From Chlorobium phaeovibrioides (lineage in GTDB: Bacteria; Bacteroidota; Chlorobiia; Chlorobiales; Chlorobiaceae): a DNA stretch of 64,000 nt. A program made the translations under genes and the position numbers. Under the pieces are notes generated by a model that worked only from the letters and a program-made list of their open reading frames with translations, was not told where the DNA came from and did not search any database. The stretch covers positions 124,001 to 188,000 of the forward strand of contig NZ_RXYK01000003.1 of NCBI RefSeq assembly GCF_003968655.1. The letters are read 5' to 3'. This document shows, one piece after another, positions 16,559-24,406 of this stretch (positions are counted from its first letter, which is position 1; every line of letters begins with the position of its first letter).

Positions 16559-17206
16559 CCTGGCAAGTTCTTCAACCAGCCGGTCAATGCCTTTTGCCAC
16601 TTCGGCGATGGAGGGGCCCAGCATGTAGGCGGGTGTGCTGACCACTTTCCCTTCGTTCCAGACGATTGCATTCCATACCGGGCAGTCGACATGCCGGGCT
16701 CCCATTTTCTCAAGATCTTCTGCTGTTGAGGGGTCGTTGCCGATGGTGAGCGGGGGGTGTTCTGCTCCAAGGACTTGTGCGGCCAGAGCGGGGGCAATGC
16801 AGATGAATCCGATGGGTTTTTCTGCAGTATGGAACGATCGTATTGCGTGGGCGACATCTGGATTGAGGCTGCATTCGGCTCCTTTGAAGGCGTAGTCGCT
16901 GAGGTTTTTGGCGGCTCCGTATCCTCCCGGAAGAATCAGGGCGTCGAGCTCAAGGGTGTCAATAAGCGCAAGGTCGGTGACGGCTCCCCGTGCGATGCGG
17001 GCTGATTCGTCGAGTACATTGCGCATCTGGCCTTCCTCCACTTCGCCGGTGCGGTGGTTGACTGTATGGGTCTGCGGTATGTCGGGGGCGAGCATGACGG
17101 CTTCAATGCCGGCGCGGTCGAGGGCAAGCAGGGTGAGGACAGCTTCATGGATTTCCGATCCGTCAAGGAATCCGCAGCCTGAGAGAATGACACCTGTTTT
17201 TTTCAT
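16550..17206 (-). CDS. elbB: DJ-1/PfpI superfamily protein ElbB (isoprenoid biosynthesis-associated glyoxalase)
   Basis: 218 residues close to the whole ElbB family: GVILSGCGFLDGSEIHEAVLTLLALDRAG at the N terminus, the linker NHRTGEVEEGQMRNVLDESARIARG, LDALILPGGYGAAKNLSDYA, and the nucleophile elbow GFICIAPALAAQVLG with the conserved cysteine. E. coli ElbB has glyoxalase activity in vitro; the early link to isoprenoid synthesis rests on genetic data. It reads on the opposite strand to the ABC permease and ends 9 bases inside it. The isoprenylcysteine-methyltransferase-like gene lies 42 bases upstream in the same direction, so the two may form an operon. Confidence 0.92.
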   Translation of the reverse strand: MKKTGVILSGCGFLDGSEIHEAVLTLLALDRAGIEAVMLAPDIPQTHTVNHRTGEVEEGQMRNVLDESARIARGAVTDLALIDTLELDALILPGGYGAAKNLSDYAFKGAECSLNPDVAHAIRSFHTAEKPIGFICIAPALAAQVLGAEHPPLTIGNDPSTAEDLEKMGARHVDCPVWNAIVWNEGKVVSTPAYMLGPSIAEVAKGIDRLVEELARLL

Positions 17207-17248
17207 TGCTATGGTGATGGTTTGAGGTTGTGGGTTTTCCGTCCTGTT

Positions 17249-17755
17249 TCAGTATATCCAGGGAATGAATTTTTTCACTTGTTTCCGGTAGTCGCTGTAT
17301 TCAGGATGGCGCAGGGTGAGCCACCGTTCTTCGCGGGAGGCTTTGAAGCTGAAGAAGGCGAGGGCCAGAATGGTGAGGAGCATGTGCGAGAGGCTCAGGC
17401 TGAAGATGCTCCATCCGGTGGCCAGCAAGAGCTGGCTGCTGTAAAGCGGGTGACGCACAAGGCTGTAGATGCCTGTGGTGATGAGGCGGCTGTGCTCAAC
17501 CGGATAGGGAAGGGGTGTGAGTACCTCTTTCAAATGGCGGGAGCCGAGTGAGCCGAAGATCATTGCTGCTATGGAGAAGAGAATCAGGACAGTCCAGCGC
17601 AGGGGTTCGGGAATGAAGCTGGCGAGTGAGTCCGGGACCGCAGGCATGACAGGAAGGGCGATGAAGCTGAAAATCAGGAGGAACTGGATTGCGACAAGGT
17701 ATTCTCCCCGTTTGCCGGGTGGCTGGTAATGAGGTGCAGCAGTTTTGTTTTGCAT
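17249..17755 (-). CDS. Isoprenylcysteine carboxyl methyltransferase-like integral membrane protein
   Basis: 168 residues with four or five membrane helices. The C-terminal signature GIYSLVRHPLYSSQLLL, then SREERWLTLRHPEYSDYRKQV ending in IPWIY, is shared by bacterial ICMT / PEMT-like membrane methyltransferases that bind SAM at the cytoplasmic face. Bacterial substrates are mostly unknown; prenylated protein cysteine is unlikely here, and small lipids or isoprenoids are more plausible. The start at ATG 17755 is clear. It precedes elbB in the same direction. Confidence 0.85.
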   Translation of the reverse strand: MQNKTAAPHYQPPGKRGEYLVAIQFLLIFSFIALPVMPAVPDSLASFIPEPLRWTVLILFSIAAMIFGSLGSRHLKEVLTPLPYPVEHSRLITTGIYSLVRHPLYSSQLLLATGWSIFSLSLSHMLLTILALAFFSFKASREERWLTLRHPEYSDYRKQVKKFIPWIY

Positions 17756-17841
17756 GAATTTCGTGTGATTTTGTATCTTTAAAGTTACAGAAAGGTATGA
17801 TATTTGCAGTCAGAAGTTATCTCTGCGCTGTATTTCCAACC

Positions 17842-17860
17842 ATTGTTTTTATTAGACAAT
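17842..17860. promoter_or_regulatory. Short inverted repeat before the isochorismatase-like gene
   Basis: ATTGT and ACAAT arms with a 9-base spacer, ending 7 bases before the start codon at 17868. The arms are short and AT-rich, so this may be chance; the position would suit an operator or a structured ribosome site. Confidence 0.25.
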
Positions 17861-17867
17861 TCCTCCC

Positions 17868-18413
17868 ATGATTCAACCTGAAGAGTCGTTGCTTCTCGTC
17901 ATTGATGTCCAGGGACGGCTTGCGGCAAGCGTTGCTGGAAGCGACTCCCTCATTGCAGCGGTTTCGCGTATGGTTCGGGGCTGCGCTGTGCTTGAAGTTC
18001 CGGTTATGGTGACCGAGCAGTACCCCAAAGGGCTCGGAAGCACTGTGGAGCCGATCATGGAGCTGCTTCCCGGTGCTCTCCCGCTTGAAAAGCTTTCATT
18101 CAGCTGCTGCGGCGACGATGATTTCATGGCATCTCTCCGCTCCTACGGTCGGAACGACATTCTCATCGCCGGCATGGAGACCCATGTCTGTGTCTATCAG
18201 ACCGCCATCGAGCTGCTTGATTTCGGCTACAATGTCCATATTCTCACCGACGCGGTTTCATCGCGCACTGAAGGGAACAGGCAGTTGGGTATAGGCTGCA
18301 TGGAGCGGGCGGGAGCATTGCTTACCAGTACTGAAATGGCTCTTTTCGAGCTTCTTCGAGAGGCTGGAAGTGAACGCTTCAAGGCTGTGTCAGCCATTCT
18401 CAAGGAGCAGTGA
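17868..18413 (+). CDS. Isochorismatase-family cysteine hydrolase
   Basis: 181-residue single-domain hydrolase. The catalytic triad is visible as Asp13 (LLVIDVQGRL), Lys75 (LPLEKLSFS) and Cys108 (GMETHVCVYQTAIELL), and the cis-peptide region GMETHVC is intact. The family includes isochorismatases, nicotinamidases, N-carbamoylsarcosine amidases and YcaC-like proteins of unknown substrate; the length and lack of inserts place this one with the last, ISOC1/YcaC-like group. It is monocistronic, between divergent and convergent neighbours, with no pathway gene nearby that would name the substrate. Confidence 0.88.
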   Translation: MIQPEESLLLVIDVQGRLAASVAGSDSLIAAVSRMVRGCAVLEVPVMVTEQYPKGLGSTVEPIMELLPGALPLEKLSFSCCGDDDFMASLRSYGRNDILIAGMETHVCVYQTAIELLDFGYNVHILTDAVSSRTEGNRQLGIGCMERAGALLTSTEMALFELLREAGSERFKAVSAILKEQ

Positions 18414-18432
18414 GCCCTCTTTTTTGAAGTTT

Positions 18433-19494
18433 CTATCTCCCCACAAGATCTCTGAGTGCCATACGGAGCTTTTCTTCTCCCTCAGGAAGCCTGGTTTCTA
18501 TTTTCAGGTAGCTGCATCCAGCATGTTCCATCAGCTCCTTCAGTTGGGGGTCGCCCAACAGGCGGAACCAGTCTTTTTCGGTTGTGACGAGCGATAGCCC
18601 TTTCTCTTTTGCCTCCCTGATGAGTGAACGAACTGTTTCGGTGGTGTAGGGCTGGTGGTCGCGGAAGAATCTGTGGGCCCGGACATCCGTTCCTGTTCTG
18701 CGGAGGCTGGCAAGGAACTCTTCGGGTGCGGCAATGCCTGCAAAGGCAAGCGCCTGAAGCTGAACGCCGGTGTTGGCGGACTCTTCAGAGCGGTCAGTTA
18801 CGGGCTCGAGGCCGAGCGTATGTACCCGTGTTCTGAAGACTGGCCGACCGGTTGCTGTGAGTGCATGCTCTATTGCATCGGCTTCGTCGGGGTCGGTGAT
18901 TTTTCCCAGAAGGATGATGTCAGCCCGTGCAAGGTTCCGGAGCGGTTCGCGCAGCCGTCCTTCGGGCAGCATCCGTGCCTTGAAAAAAGGTTCGCTGGCG
19001 CTGACGATGACGATGTCGAGGTCGCGTGCCATCTGGCGGTGCTGGAAAGCGTCGTCGAGGATAATGACATCGGGCGGAAAATTCTCAAAGGTTTTCTGAA
19101 TGAAACGGGCGCCCTCTTTTCTTTTTTCAGCGGCAACGACAATGGCTTCGGGGTTGTTTGCTGCCAGCATTGCCGTTTCATCTCCAGCTTCTCTTGCGCT
19201 TAAAAGAAGATGGCGCCCGTCAGATACCATCTGCACTCCTTTCGTGAGTCTGCCGTAGCCCCGCGAGATGATGGCAACTCTGCAGCCGAGTGAGAGAAAA
19301 TATTTCGTTGTCCAGTCAACCATCGGGGTCTTTCCTGTTCCTCCGGCCGTGATGTTGCCGATGGAGACAACAGGGCAGGGGGGGCGCCATGGGGTGAGGA
19401 GGGCGGTTTCGAACAGGGTGTTACGGATTTCGGCAATCAGCCCATAGAGGAGTCCCAGCGGCCTGAGCAGTATGGAGAGGGGGCGCTTATGCAT
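18433..19494 (-). CDS. lpxK: Tetraacyldisaccharide 4'-kinase
   Basis: Phosphorylates the 4' position of the lipid A disaccharide at the inner face of the cytoplasmic membrane. The 353 residues begin with a hydrophobic amphipathic region and the P-loop GNITAGGTGKTP at 46-57, followed by AIISRGYGR, VGDETAM-like AGDETAMLA, and DVIILDDAFQHRQMARDLDIV with the conserved Asp and His. Full family length. The gene overlaps the upstream DUF374 acyltransferase by 8 bases, so the two are translated together, which links the acyltransferase to lipid A assembly. Confidence 0.96.
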   Translation of the reverse strand: MHKRPLSILLRPLGLLYGLIAEIRNTLFETALLTPWRPPCPVVSIGNITAGGTGKTPMVDWTTKYFLSLGCRVAIISRGYGRLTKGVQMVSDGRHLLLSAREAGDETAMLAANNPEAIVVAAEKRKEGARFIQKTFENFPPDVIILDDAFQHRQMARDLDIVIVSASEPFFKARMLPEGRLREPLRNLARADIILLGKITDPDEADAIEHALTATGRPVFRTRVHTLGLEPVTDRSEESANTGVQLQALAFAGIAAPEEFLASLRRTGTDVRAHRFFRDHQPYTTETVRSLIREAKEKGLSLVTTEKDWFRLLGDPQLKELMEHAGCSYLKIETRLPEGEEKLRMALRDLVGR

Positions 19495-20104
19495 GGGCGA
19501 ACCGGTCTGAGAGCTCTTCGGAGAATGCCCGAAGCGTTTCTTCGGAGCTGAATGGGGGAGGGAGAATGGTGTGAAGGGTAACCTGAACTTTGCTGAAGGG
19601 AAGGGGAATGAGGAACCTGTCCCAGCTTTTCAGCTGGCGGCTGGCTGGCATGTCTATTTCAGCGAAGATGATGGGAAGCTTCCCTTCGGAGGCTATGCGC
19701 ACGGTTCCGTATTTCATTCGTTCGAAGGGTCCGCGGGGGCCGTCGGGGGTGATGCATACTATGGTGCCCTTCTCCAGTTCCGTCTGCATGGCACTGCGGA
19801 CCTCTGCCCCCCCTGTGGAGCTTGAGCCGCGGATAAGCTTGAATCCTAGTGTTGTGAGGGCGTCGGAAAGTATGCTGCCGTCTTCAGAGAGACTTGCTAT
19901 GGCCGCAATCGTTCGCCCTTTGGCGAGTGAACGGGCGAGTAGCCAGCCAACTGCCATGCGGCCGTGCCAGAAGGCGACAATGCAGCCTTTTTCGTTGTCG
20001 GGAAGTTTGAAGCCGGAAGGCGACACCTGTATTCTCAGGCTCCGGTAGAGGAGGCTGAGGGCGCCGGGAAGAATGTGGCGGGAGAGTATCGGCGATATGG
20101 CCAT
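19487..20104 (-). CDS. DUF374 family lysophospholipid / lipid A acyltransferase-like protein
   Basis: 205 residues from ATG 20104; a TTG five codons upstream is open but less likely. Typical features are CIVAFWHGRM, ASLSEDGSILSDALTTLGFKLIRGSSSTGG and ITPDGPRGPFERMKYG, which form the DUF374 domain related to the LPLAT acyltransferases. The family replaces the LpxL/LpxM-type late acyltransferases in some phyla, and tight coupling with lpxK here supports a role in secondary acylation of lipid A or in Kdo-lipid A maturation. That assignment is inference. It is the promoter-proximal gene of the pair, divergent from purD. Confidence 0.85.
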   Translation of the reverse strand: MAISPILSRHILPGALSLLYRSLRIQVSPSGFKLPDNEKGCIVAFWHGRMAVGWLLARSLAKGRTIAAIASLSEDGSILSDALTTLGFKLIRGSSSTGGAEVRSAMQTELEKGTIVCITPDGPRGPFERMKYGTVRIASEGKLPIIFAEIDMPASRQLKSWDRFLIPLPFSKVQVTLHTILPPPFSSEETLRAFSEELSDRFAHA

Positions 20105-20161
20105 GATGGTATGATACAACGCACCCCGGGGTTCAGGGGGCGGGGCTGTGAAATTTTTTAA

Positions 20162-20190
20162 TTGTTTTATTTACACGCTCTGCTTTATAT
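20162..20190 (+). promoter_or_regulatory. Putative sigma-70-type promoter for purD
   Basis: TTGTTT (20162-20167) and TTATAT (20185-20190) are separated by 17 bases. It lies 80 bases before the purD start and points toward it. Confidence 0.4.
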
Positions 20191-20233
20191 ACCTTTGTTG
20201 CCGTTCAGGTTGAGATGAGAGTAATGTAATAAA

Positions 20234-20256
20234 CCCCTGTCTATAAACCACAGGGG
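20234..20256 (+). promoter_or_regulatory. Hairpin in the purD leader
   Basis: CCCCTGT (20234-20240) pairs perfectly with ACAGGGG (20250-20256) around a 9-base loop. It ends 4 bases before the GGGAG ribosome site and could alter access to it or stabilise the mRNA. No T-run follows, so it is not a terminator. Confidence 0.45.
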
Positions 20257-20270
20257 GAAAGGGAGAGTGA

Positions 20271-21554
20271 ATGAAGGTATTGATTATAGGAAGCGGGGGG
20301 AGGGAGCATGCCATGGCTCACTCTCTTGCCGGAAGTGATCTTGTTTCGGCCCTGTTTGTTGCCCCTGGTAACGGGGGAACCGCCATGATGGGGGGCAAGG
20401 TTCGCAATGTTGATGTGAAGGCTGCGGCGGTGGATGCGCTGCTTGATTTTGCCCGGAATGAAGGTATAGGGTTGACTGTTGTGGGTCCTGAACAGCCTCT
20501 TGAGGCTGGGATTGTGGACAGTTTCCGGAGTGCCGGAATGAAAATTGTCGGACCACGGCGTGATGCAGCCCGGCTTGAGAGCAGCAAGGTGTTTTCAAAG
20601 GATTTTATGAAGCGCCACAATATTCCTACCGCAGCCTACAATGTGTTCAGCGATCGGGGGAGTGCGATGGCTTATCTTGATTCACTTCCGGCTTCGGGTT
20701 GGCCGCAGGTTTTGAAGGCGAGCGGCCTCTGCGGAGGCAAGGGTGTCATTATTGCGCCTGACCCTCAAAGTGCCCACCGTGCCATTGGTGAGATGTTTGA
20801 TGAACGGGTGTTTGGTGATGCTGCCGATGAGGTGGTGATAGAGGATTTTCTGAAAGGAGAGGAGGCGAGTGTTTTCGTCTTGACTGACGGTATCGAGTAC
20901 CGGCTCTTTCTTCCCGCTCAGGACCATAAACGCATAGGTGAGGGTGATACCGGAAAGAATACGGGAGGTATGGGCGCGTATGCTCCTGCTCCTGTGGTTA
21001 CGGCGGAGGTGATGAAAAAAGTTGAGGAACGGGTTGTTGTTCCCACGCTTGAGGGGATGCGAAGTGAGGGCTGCCCTTTTACGGGGTTTCTCTATGTGGG
21101 TTTGATGATAGATGGGGGGGAACCGTCGGTTGTGGAGTACAATGTGCGCCTCGGCGATCCGGAAACACAGGTGGTGCTTCCTCTTCTTGAGAGCGATTTT
21201 GCTGCGGCGCTTCTTGCCAGTGTGGAGGGCGGGCTTCGGGATGTTCCTTTTGCAATGCGCTCCGGCTCAGCGTCCACGGTGGTGATGGCTTCGGAAGGCT
21301 ACCCCGGTAGTTACCCTACAGGTATTGCCGTTGCCATTGACGATTCGCTGAAGGCGATGAAGGAGTGCTCGCTGTTCCATGCCGGTACGGCGCTTGAGGG
21401 GGAAAGGCTTCTGACGGCCGGGGGCAGAGTGTTTTCGGTGACGGCTGTTGGCCCGACTTTACGCGAAAGCCTTCAGTCAGCCTACAGGGCTGTTGCTGCT
21501 GTCCATTTTGATGGGGCGGTTTTCCGCAGGGATATAGGGGCAAGGGCGCTTTGA
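20271..21554 (+). CDS. purD: Phosphoribosylamine-glycine ligase
   Basis: Second step of purine synthesis: ATP-dependent joining of glycine and 5-phosphoribosylamine. 427 residues with VLIIGSGGREHAMAHSL at the N terminus, VGPEQPLEAGIVD, GPRRDAARLESSKVFSKDFM, the ATP-grasp core KASGLCGGKGVIIA and EEASVFVLTDG, AQDHKRIGEGDTGKNTGGMGAYAP, and EYNVRLGDPETQVVLPLL. Length and motifs match the family fully. GGGAG lies 5 bases ahead of the ATG. It precedes a JAMM peptidase gene and carB1 in the same direction; the last supplies carbamoyl phosphate for pyrimidines, so this is a loosely nucleotide-related group. Confidence 0.97.
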   Translation: MKVLIIGSGGREHAMAHSLAGSDLVSALFVAPGNGGTAMMGGKVRNVDVKAAAVDALLDFARNEGIGLTVVGPEQPLEAGIVDSFRSAGMKIVGPRRDAARLESSKVFSKDFMKRHNIPTAAYNVFSDRGSAMAYLDSLPASGWPQVLKASGLCGGKGVIIAPDPQSAHRAIGEMFDERVFGDAADEVVIEDFLKGEEASVFVLTDGIEYRLFLPAQDHKRIGEGDTGKNTGGMGAYAPAPVVTAEVMKKVEERVVVPTLEGMRSEGCPFTGFLYVGLMIDGGEPSVVEYNVRLGDPETQVVLPLLESDFAAALLASVEGGLRDVPFAMRSGSASTVVMASEGYPGSYPTGIAVAIDDSLKAMKECSLFHAGTALEGERLLTAGGRVFSVTAVGPTLRESLQSAYRAVAAVHFDGAVFRRDIGARAL

Positions 21555-21618
21555 GCCTTCAAAGATAAACGAAGGGAAAAGGGTTGAGACTTCAGTAATC
21601 TGATTGTGCAGTACAAGA

Positions 21619-22050
21619 ATGAAAATACCCCGCAGAGCATTTGAAATCATTCAGGAACAGGCTTTCCGTGAACTGCCGTATGAGTGCTGCGGGTTGTTCG
21701 CAGGAGTACAGCAGGCAGGCCGGAGGGGAGAGATTGAACACATGGTTCACGAGGTTGCCCCCTGCCGGAACTGCCTGTATCATGGCCGTGAAAGCGGGTT
21801 CGAGATTTCCCGACAGGAGTATGACGACATAGACCGCGAGGCTTCGGCTTTGGGTTACGCCATCGTCGGCTCATATCACTCCCACATCCACTCTCCTGCG
21901 GTACCTTCGCTCCATGATGTGGATTTTGCCCGACCGGGCCATACCATGCTCATCATTTCCATGGTGAACGGCCGTCCGAGCGAGGTGACTGCGTGGCTTC
22001 GCCGGGAGTCTGGCGGGTTTCATCAGGAGCCGATACGCGTCGTGGAATAG
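21619..22050 (+). CDS. JAMM / M67 family zinc metalloprotease (Mov34-MPN fold)
   Basis: 143 residues from the ATG at 21619; a TTG five codons earlier is possible. The JAMM+ motif is complete: a conserved Glu near the N terminus (ELPYECCGLFAG) and the zinc centre HSHIHSPAVPSLHD, in which the usual HSHP is HSHI but the spacing of the two His and the Asp is kept. Bacterial JAMM proteins cut ubiquitin-like sulfur carriers such as CysO from their adducts, or process ThiS/MoaD-type proteins. No such carrier, E1-like enzyme or cysteine synthase gene is adjacent, so the partner is unknown. Confidence 0.88.
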   Translation: MKIPRRAFEIIQEQAFRELPYECCGLFAGVQQAGRRGEIEHMVHEVAPCRNCLYHGRESGFEISRQEYDDIDREASALGYAIVGSYHSHIHSPAVPSLHDVDFARPGHTMLIISMVNGRPSEVTAWLRRESGGFHQEPIRVVE

Positions 22051-22085
22051 CTGGAAATTTTGTACATTATGAGCCATTGAAACTT

Positions 22086-22102
22086 ACCTAAGACCTAAGA
22101 CC
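22086..22102 (+). repeat. Tandem 7-base repeat before carB1
   Basis: ACCTAAG occurs twice in direct succession, followed by ACC, within 26 bases of the carB1 GTG start. Its role is not known; it may be chance or a trace of slippage. Confidence 0.5.
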
Positions 22103-22111
22103 CAGATACCA

Positions 22112-23590
22112 GTGCCAAAGCGGGAAGACATCAAGTCCATTTTAGTGATCGGTGCCGGTCCGATTGTGATCGGTCAGGCGTGCGAATTCGATTATTCGGG
22201 TACTCAGGCCTGCCGGGCTCTCAAGGAGGACGGTTACCGGGTCATTCTGGTGAACAGCAATCCGGCGACAATCATGACCGATATTGATCTGGCTGACGCC
22301 ACCTATATCGAGCCGATTACTCCGGAGTATGTGCAGAAAATAATTGAGAAGGAGAAGCCTGATGCGCTTCTTCCGACAATGGGAGGCCAGACGGCCCTGA
22401 ATACGGCTGTGAGTCTTGCCGAGTCGGGTATTCTGGAGCGCAACGGGGTTGAGCTGATTGGAGCCAAACTCCGTGCCATCCGTAAGGCTGAAAACCGTGA
22501 ATTGTTCAGCGATGCCATGAAGAAGCTTGGCCTTGAGATGGCGAAAGGATTTTTTGTCCGGAATGAAAAAGAGGCCCGGGAAGCCCTTGAGGAGATCGGT
22601 CTGCCAATCATTATCCGCCCTTCGTTTACGCTTGGTGGGACGGGTGGAGGGTTTGCCGAGACCAAGGCGGAATATTATGATGCGGTGCGTCATGGCCTTT
22701 CAGAGAGCCCGATTGGCGAAGTGCTGGTTGAGGAGTGCCTGTTTGGCTGGAAGGAGTATGAGCTTGAGGTTATCCGTGATCTTGCTGACAATGTGATTAT
22801 TGTCTGCAGTATTGAGAATGTGGATCCGATGGGTGTGCATACGGGAGACAGCATAACGGTTGCTCCGGCACAGACCCTCAGTGACCGTCAGTATCAGGAG
22901 CTTCGGGATGCCTCCGTTCGCATTATCCGTGAAATCGGTGTTGAGACCGGCGGAAGCAACATCCAGTTTGCCATCAATCCGGAGAATGGACGGATTGTTA
23001 TTATTGAAATGAATCCGAGGGTGTCGCGCAGTTCAGCGCTGGCTTCTAAGGCGACAGGCTTCCCGATTGCCAAGGTGGCGGCCAAACTTGCTGTGGGCTA
23101 TACCCTTGACGAAATTCTCAATGACATCACCAAGTCAACACCTGCGAGTTTTGAGCCGGCCATTGATTATTGCGTGGTGAAGGTTCCCCGTTGGGATTTT
23201 GAGAAGTTCAAGAATGTCGACGCCCGCCTTGGTGTCCAGATGAAGTCTGTTGGTGAGGTGATGGCGTTTGGACGGAACTTTCGTGAGGCGCTGCAGAAAT
23301 CGCTTCGCGGTCTTGAAATTGGCCGTGCGGGGCTGGGTGCTGATGGAAAGGATCTTATGAATGTTGTTGATATGACCCCGGAGCAGAAACGGTTTGCCAA
23401 GGAGGATATTCTGGAGAAAATCAAGGTTCCCAAGGCAGATAGAATGTTTTATATCCGCTATGCCTTCCAGGCGGGGGCAACGGTTGATGAAATTTTTCAG
23501 GCAACTGCCATCGACCGCTGGTTTCTTGACAATATCCGTCAGATTGTTGTGTGTGAGGACGGGCTGCGCGAGCTTGCCTTGGCGGAGTGA
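22112..23590 (+). CDS. carB1: Carbamoyl-phosphate synthase large chain, N-terminal half (split CarB)
   Basis: Corresponds to the carboxyphosphate synthetic half of Car[103 protein letters not shown] and [21 protein letters not shown]. It has 492 residues, while unsplit CarB has about 1,070; the frame ends in a clean stop within the oligomerisation domain ([13 protein letters not shown]), and trpC follows 10 bases later. The carbamoyl-phosphate half and allosteric domain are absent from the window. Split CarB is known from Aquifex and some archaea, so a separate second-half gene is expected elsewhere. The start is a GTG at 22112. Confidence 0.93.
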   Translation: MPKREDIKSILVIGAGPIVIGQACEFDYSGTQACRALKEDGYRVILVNSNPATIMTDIDLADATYIEPITPEYVQKIIEKEKPDALLPTMGGQTALNTAVSLAESGILERNGVELIGAKLRAIRKAENRELFSDAMKKLGLEMAKGFFVRNEKEAREALEEIGLPIIIRPSFTLGGTGGGFAETKAEYYDAVRHGLSESPIGEVLVEECLFGWKEYELEVIRDLADNVIIVCSIENVDPMGVHTGDSITVAPAQTLSDRQYQELRDASVRIIREIGVETGGSNIQFAINPENGRIVIIEMNPRVSRSSALASKATGFPIAKVAAKLAVGYTLDEILNDITKSTPASFEPAIDYCVVKVPRWDFEKFKNVDARLGVQMKSVGEVMAFGRNFREALQKSLRGLEIGRAGLGADGKDLMNVVDMTPEQKRFAKEDILEKIKVPKADRMFYIRYAFQAGATVDEIFQATAIDRWFLDNIRQIVVCEDGLRELALAE

Positions 23591-23600
23591 GAAGGAGACT

Positions 23601-24377
23601 ATGAAATATCTTTCCGCCATTCTTGAGGAGAAGCGCAGGGAGGTGGAGGCGTTGAAGCGACAGAATCCGTCTGCAAGGTATCGTGATGTTGCCTCATCCC
23701 TCCCTTCCTGTAGGGGATTTGCCCGCGCCCTTCAGGGTGAGGGGGGCTCCATTCGTCTCATAGCCGAAGTCAAGAAAGCCTCCCCCTCAAGAGGGGTCAT
23801 CGTTGAGGATTTTGATCCTGTCCGCATTGCGCTTGCCTATGAGGCTTTGGGGGCTTCTGCTCTTTCCGTGCTGACTGACAGGCATTTTTTCCAGGGTTCA
23901 GCCGGGTATCTGCAGCAGGTTGCCGCTGCGGTTTCCCTTCCGGTCCTGCGCAAGGATTTCATTATTGATGAGCTGCAGATTTTCGAGTCTCGCACCATGG
24001 GCGCCGATGCCATTCTTCTTATTGTGGCGGCGCTTGAACCCTCCGAGCTTCACGATTATCTGCAGATGGCCGGAGAGATCGGGCTTGATGTGCTTGTGGA
24101 GGTTCATGACCGGCATGAGCTTGCTTTGGCCATTGAATCAGGAGCGGAGGTGGTCGGAGTGAACAACCGGAACCTGAAAGATTTTTCGGTTGATCCTGCC
24201 ACCTCGGCCTCACTTCGTCCTTATTTCCCTTCCGGTGTCATTGCTGTTTCGGAAAGCGGGCTGAAAACCGCAGATGACATTGCTCTTGTCAGAGATGCGG
24301 GGTTTGATGCCGTGCTCATCGGTGAGGGTCTTCAGGTCAGCAGTGAACTTCGTTCCCTTTCCTGGCCGAACGCCTGA
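23601..24377 (+). CDS. trpC: Indole-3-glycerol phosphate synthase
   Basis: Closes the indole ring in tryptophan synthesis (CdRP to indole-3-glycerol phosphate). 258 residues, TIM barrel: YLSAILEEKRREVEALK, LIAEVKKASPSRGVI (catalytic Lys), ALGASALSVLTDRHFFQGS, LPVLRKDFIIDELQIFE (catalytic Lys), GADAILLIVAAL, VLVEVHDRHELALAI, VVGVNNRNLKDF and AVSESGLKTADDIAL. The ATG at 23601 follows GAAGGAG at good spacing and fits the family start. It is 10 bases downstream of carB1, so it is co-transcribed with it and is separated from the other trp genes. Confidence 0.96.
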   Translation: MKYLSAILEEKRREVEALKRQNPSARYRDVASSLPSCRGFARALQGEGGSIRLIAEVKKASPSRGVIVEDFDPVRIALAYEALGASALSVLTDRHFFQGSAGYLQQVAAAVSLPVLRKDFIIDELQIFESRTMGADAILLIVAALEPSELHDYLQMAGEIGLDVLVEVHDRHELALAIESGAEVVGVNNRNLKDFSVDPATSASLRPYFPSGVIAVSESGLKTADDIALVRDAGFDAVLIGEGLQVSSELRSLSWPNA

Positions 24378-24406
24378 GGCTCCGGCCAGTTCCTTCCTTT
24401 ATTTTC

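Noticed and set aside
22112-23620. carB1 seen as a frameshifted or truncated pseudogene
   Set aside because: The downstream bases in all frames do not continue the CarB second half; trpC with a good ribosome site follows at once, so a real split gene is the better reading.
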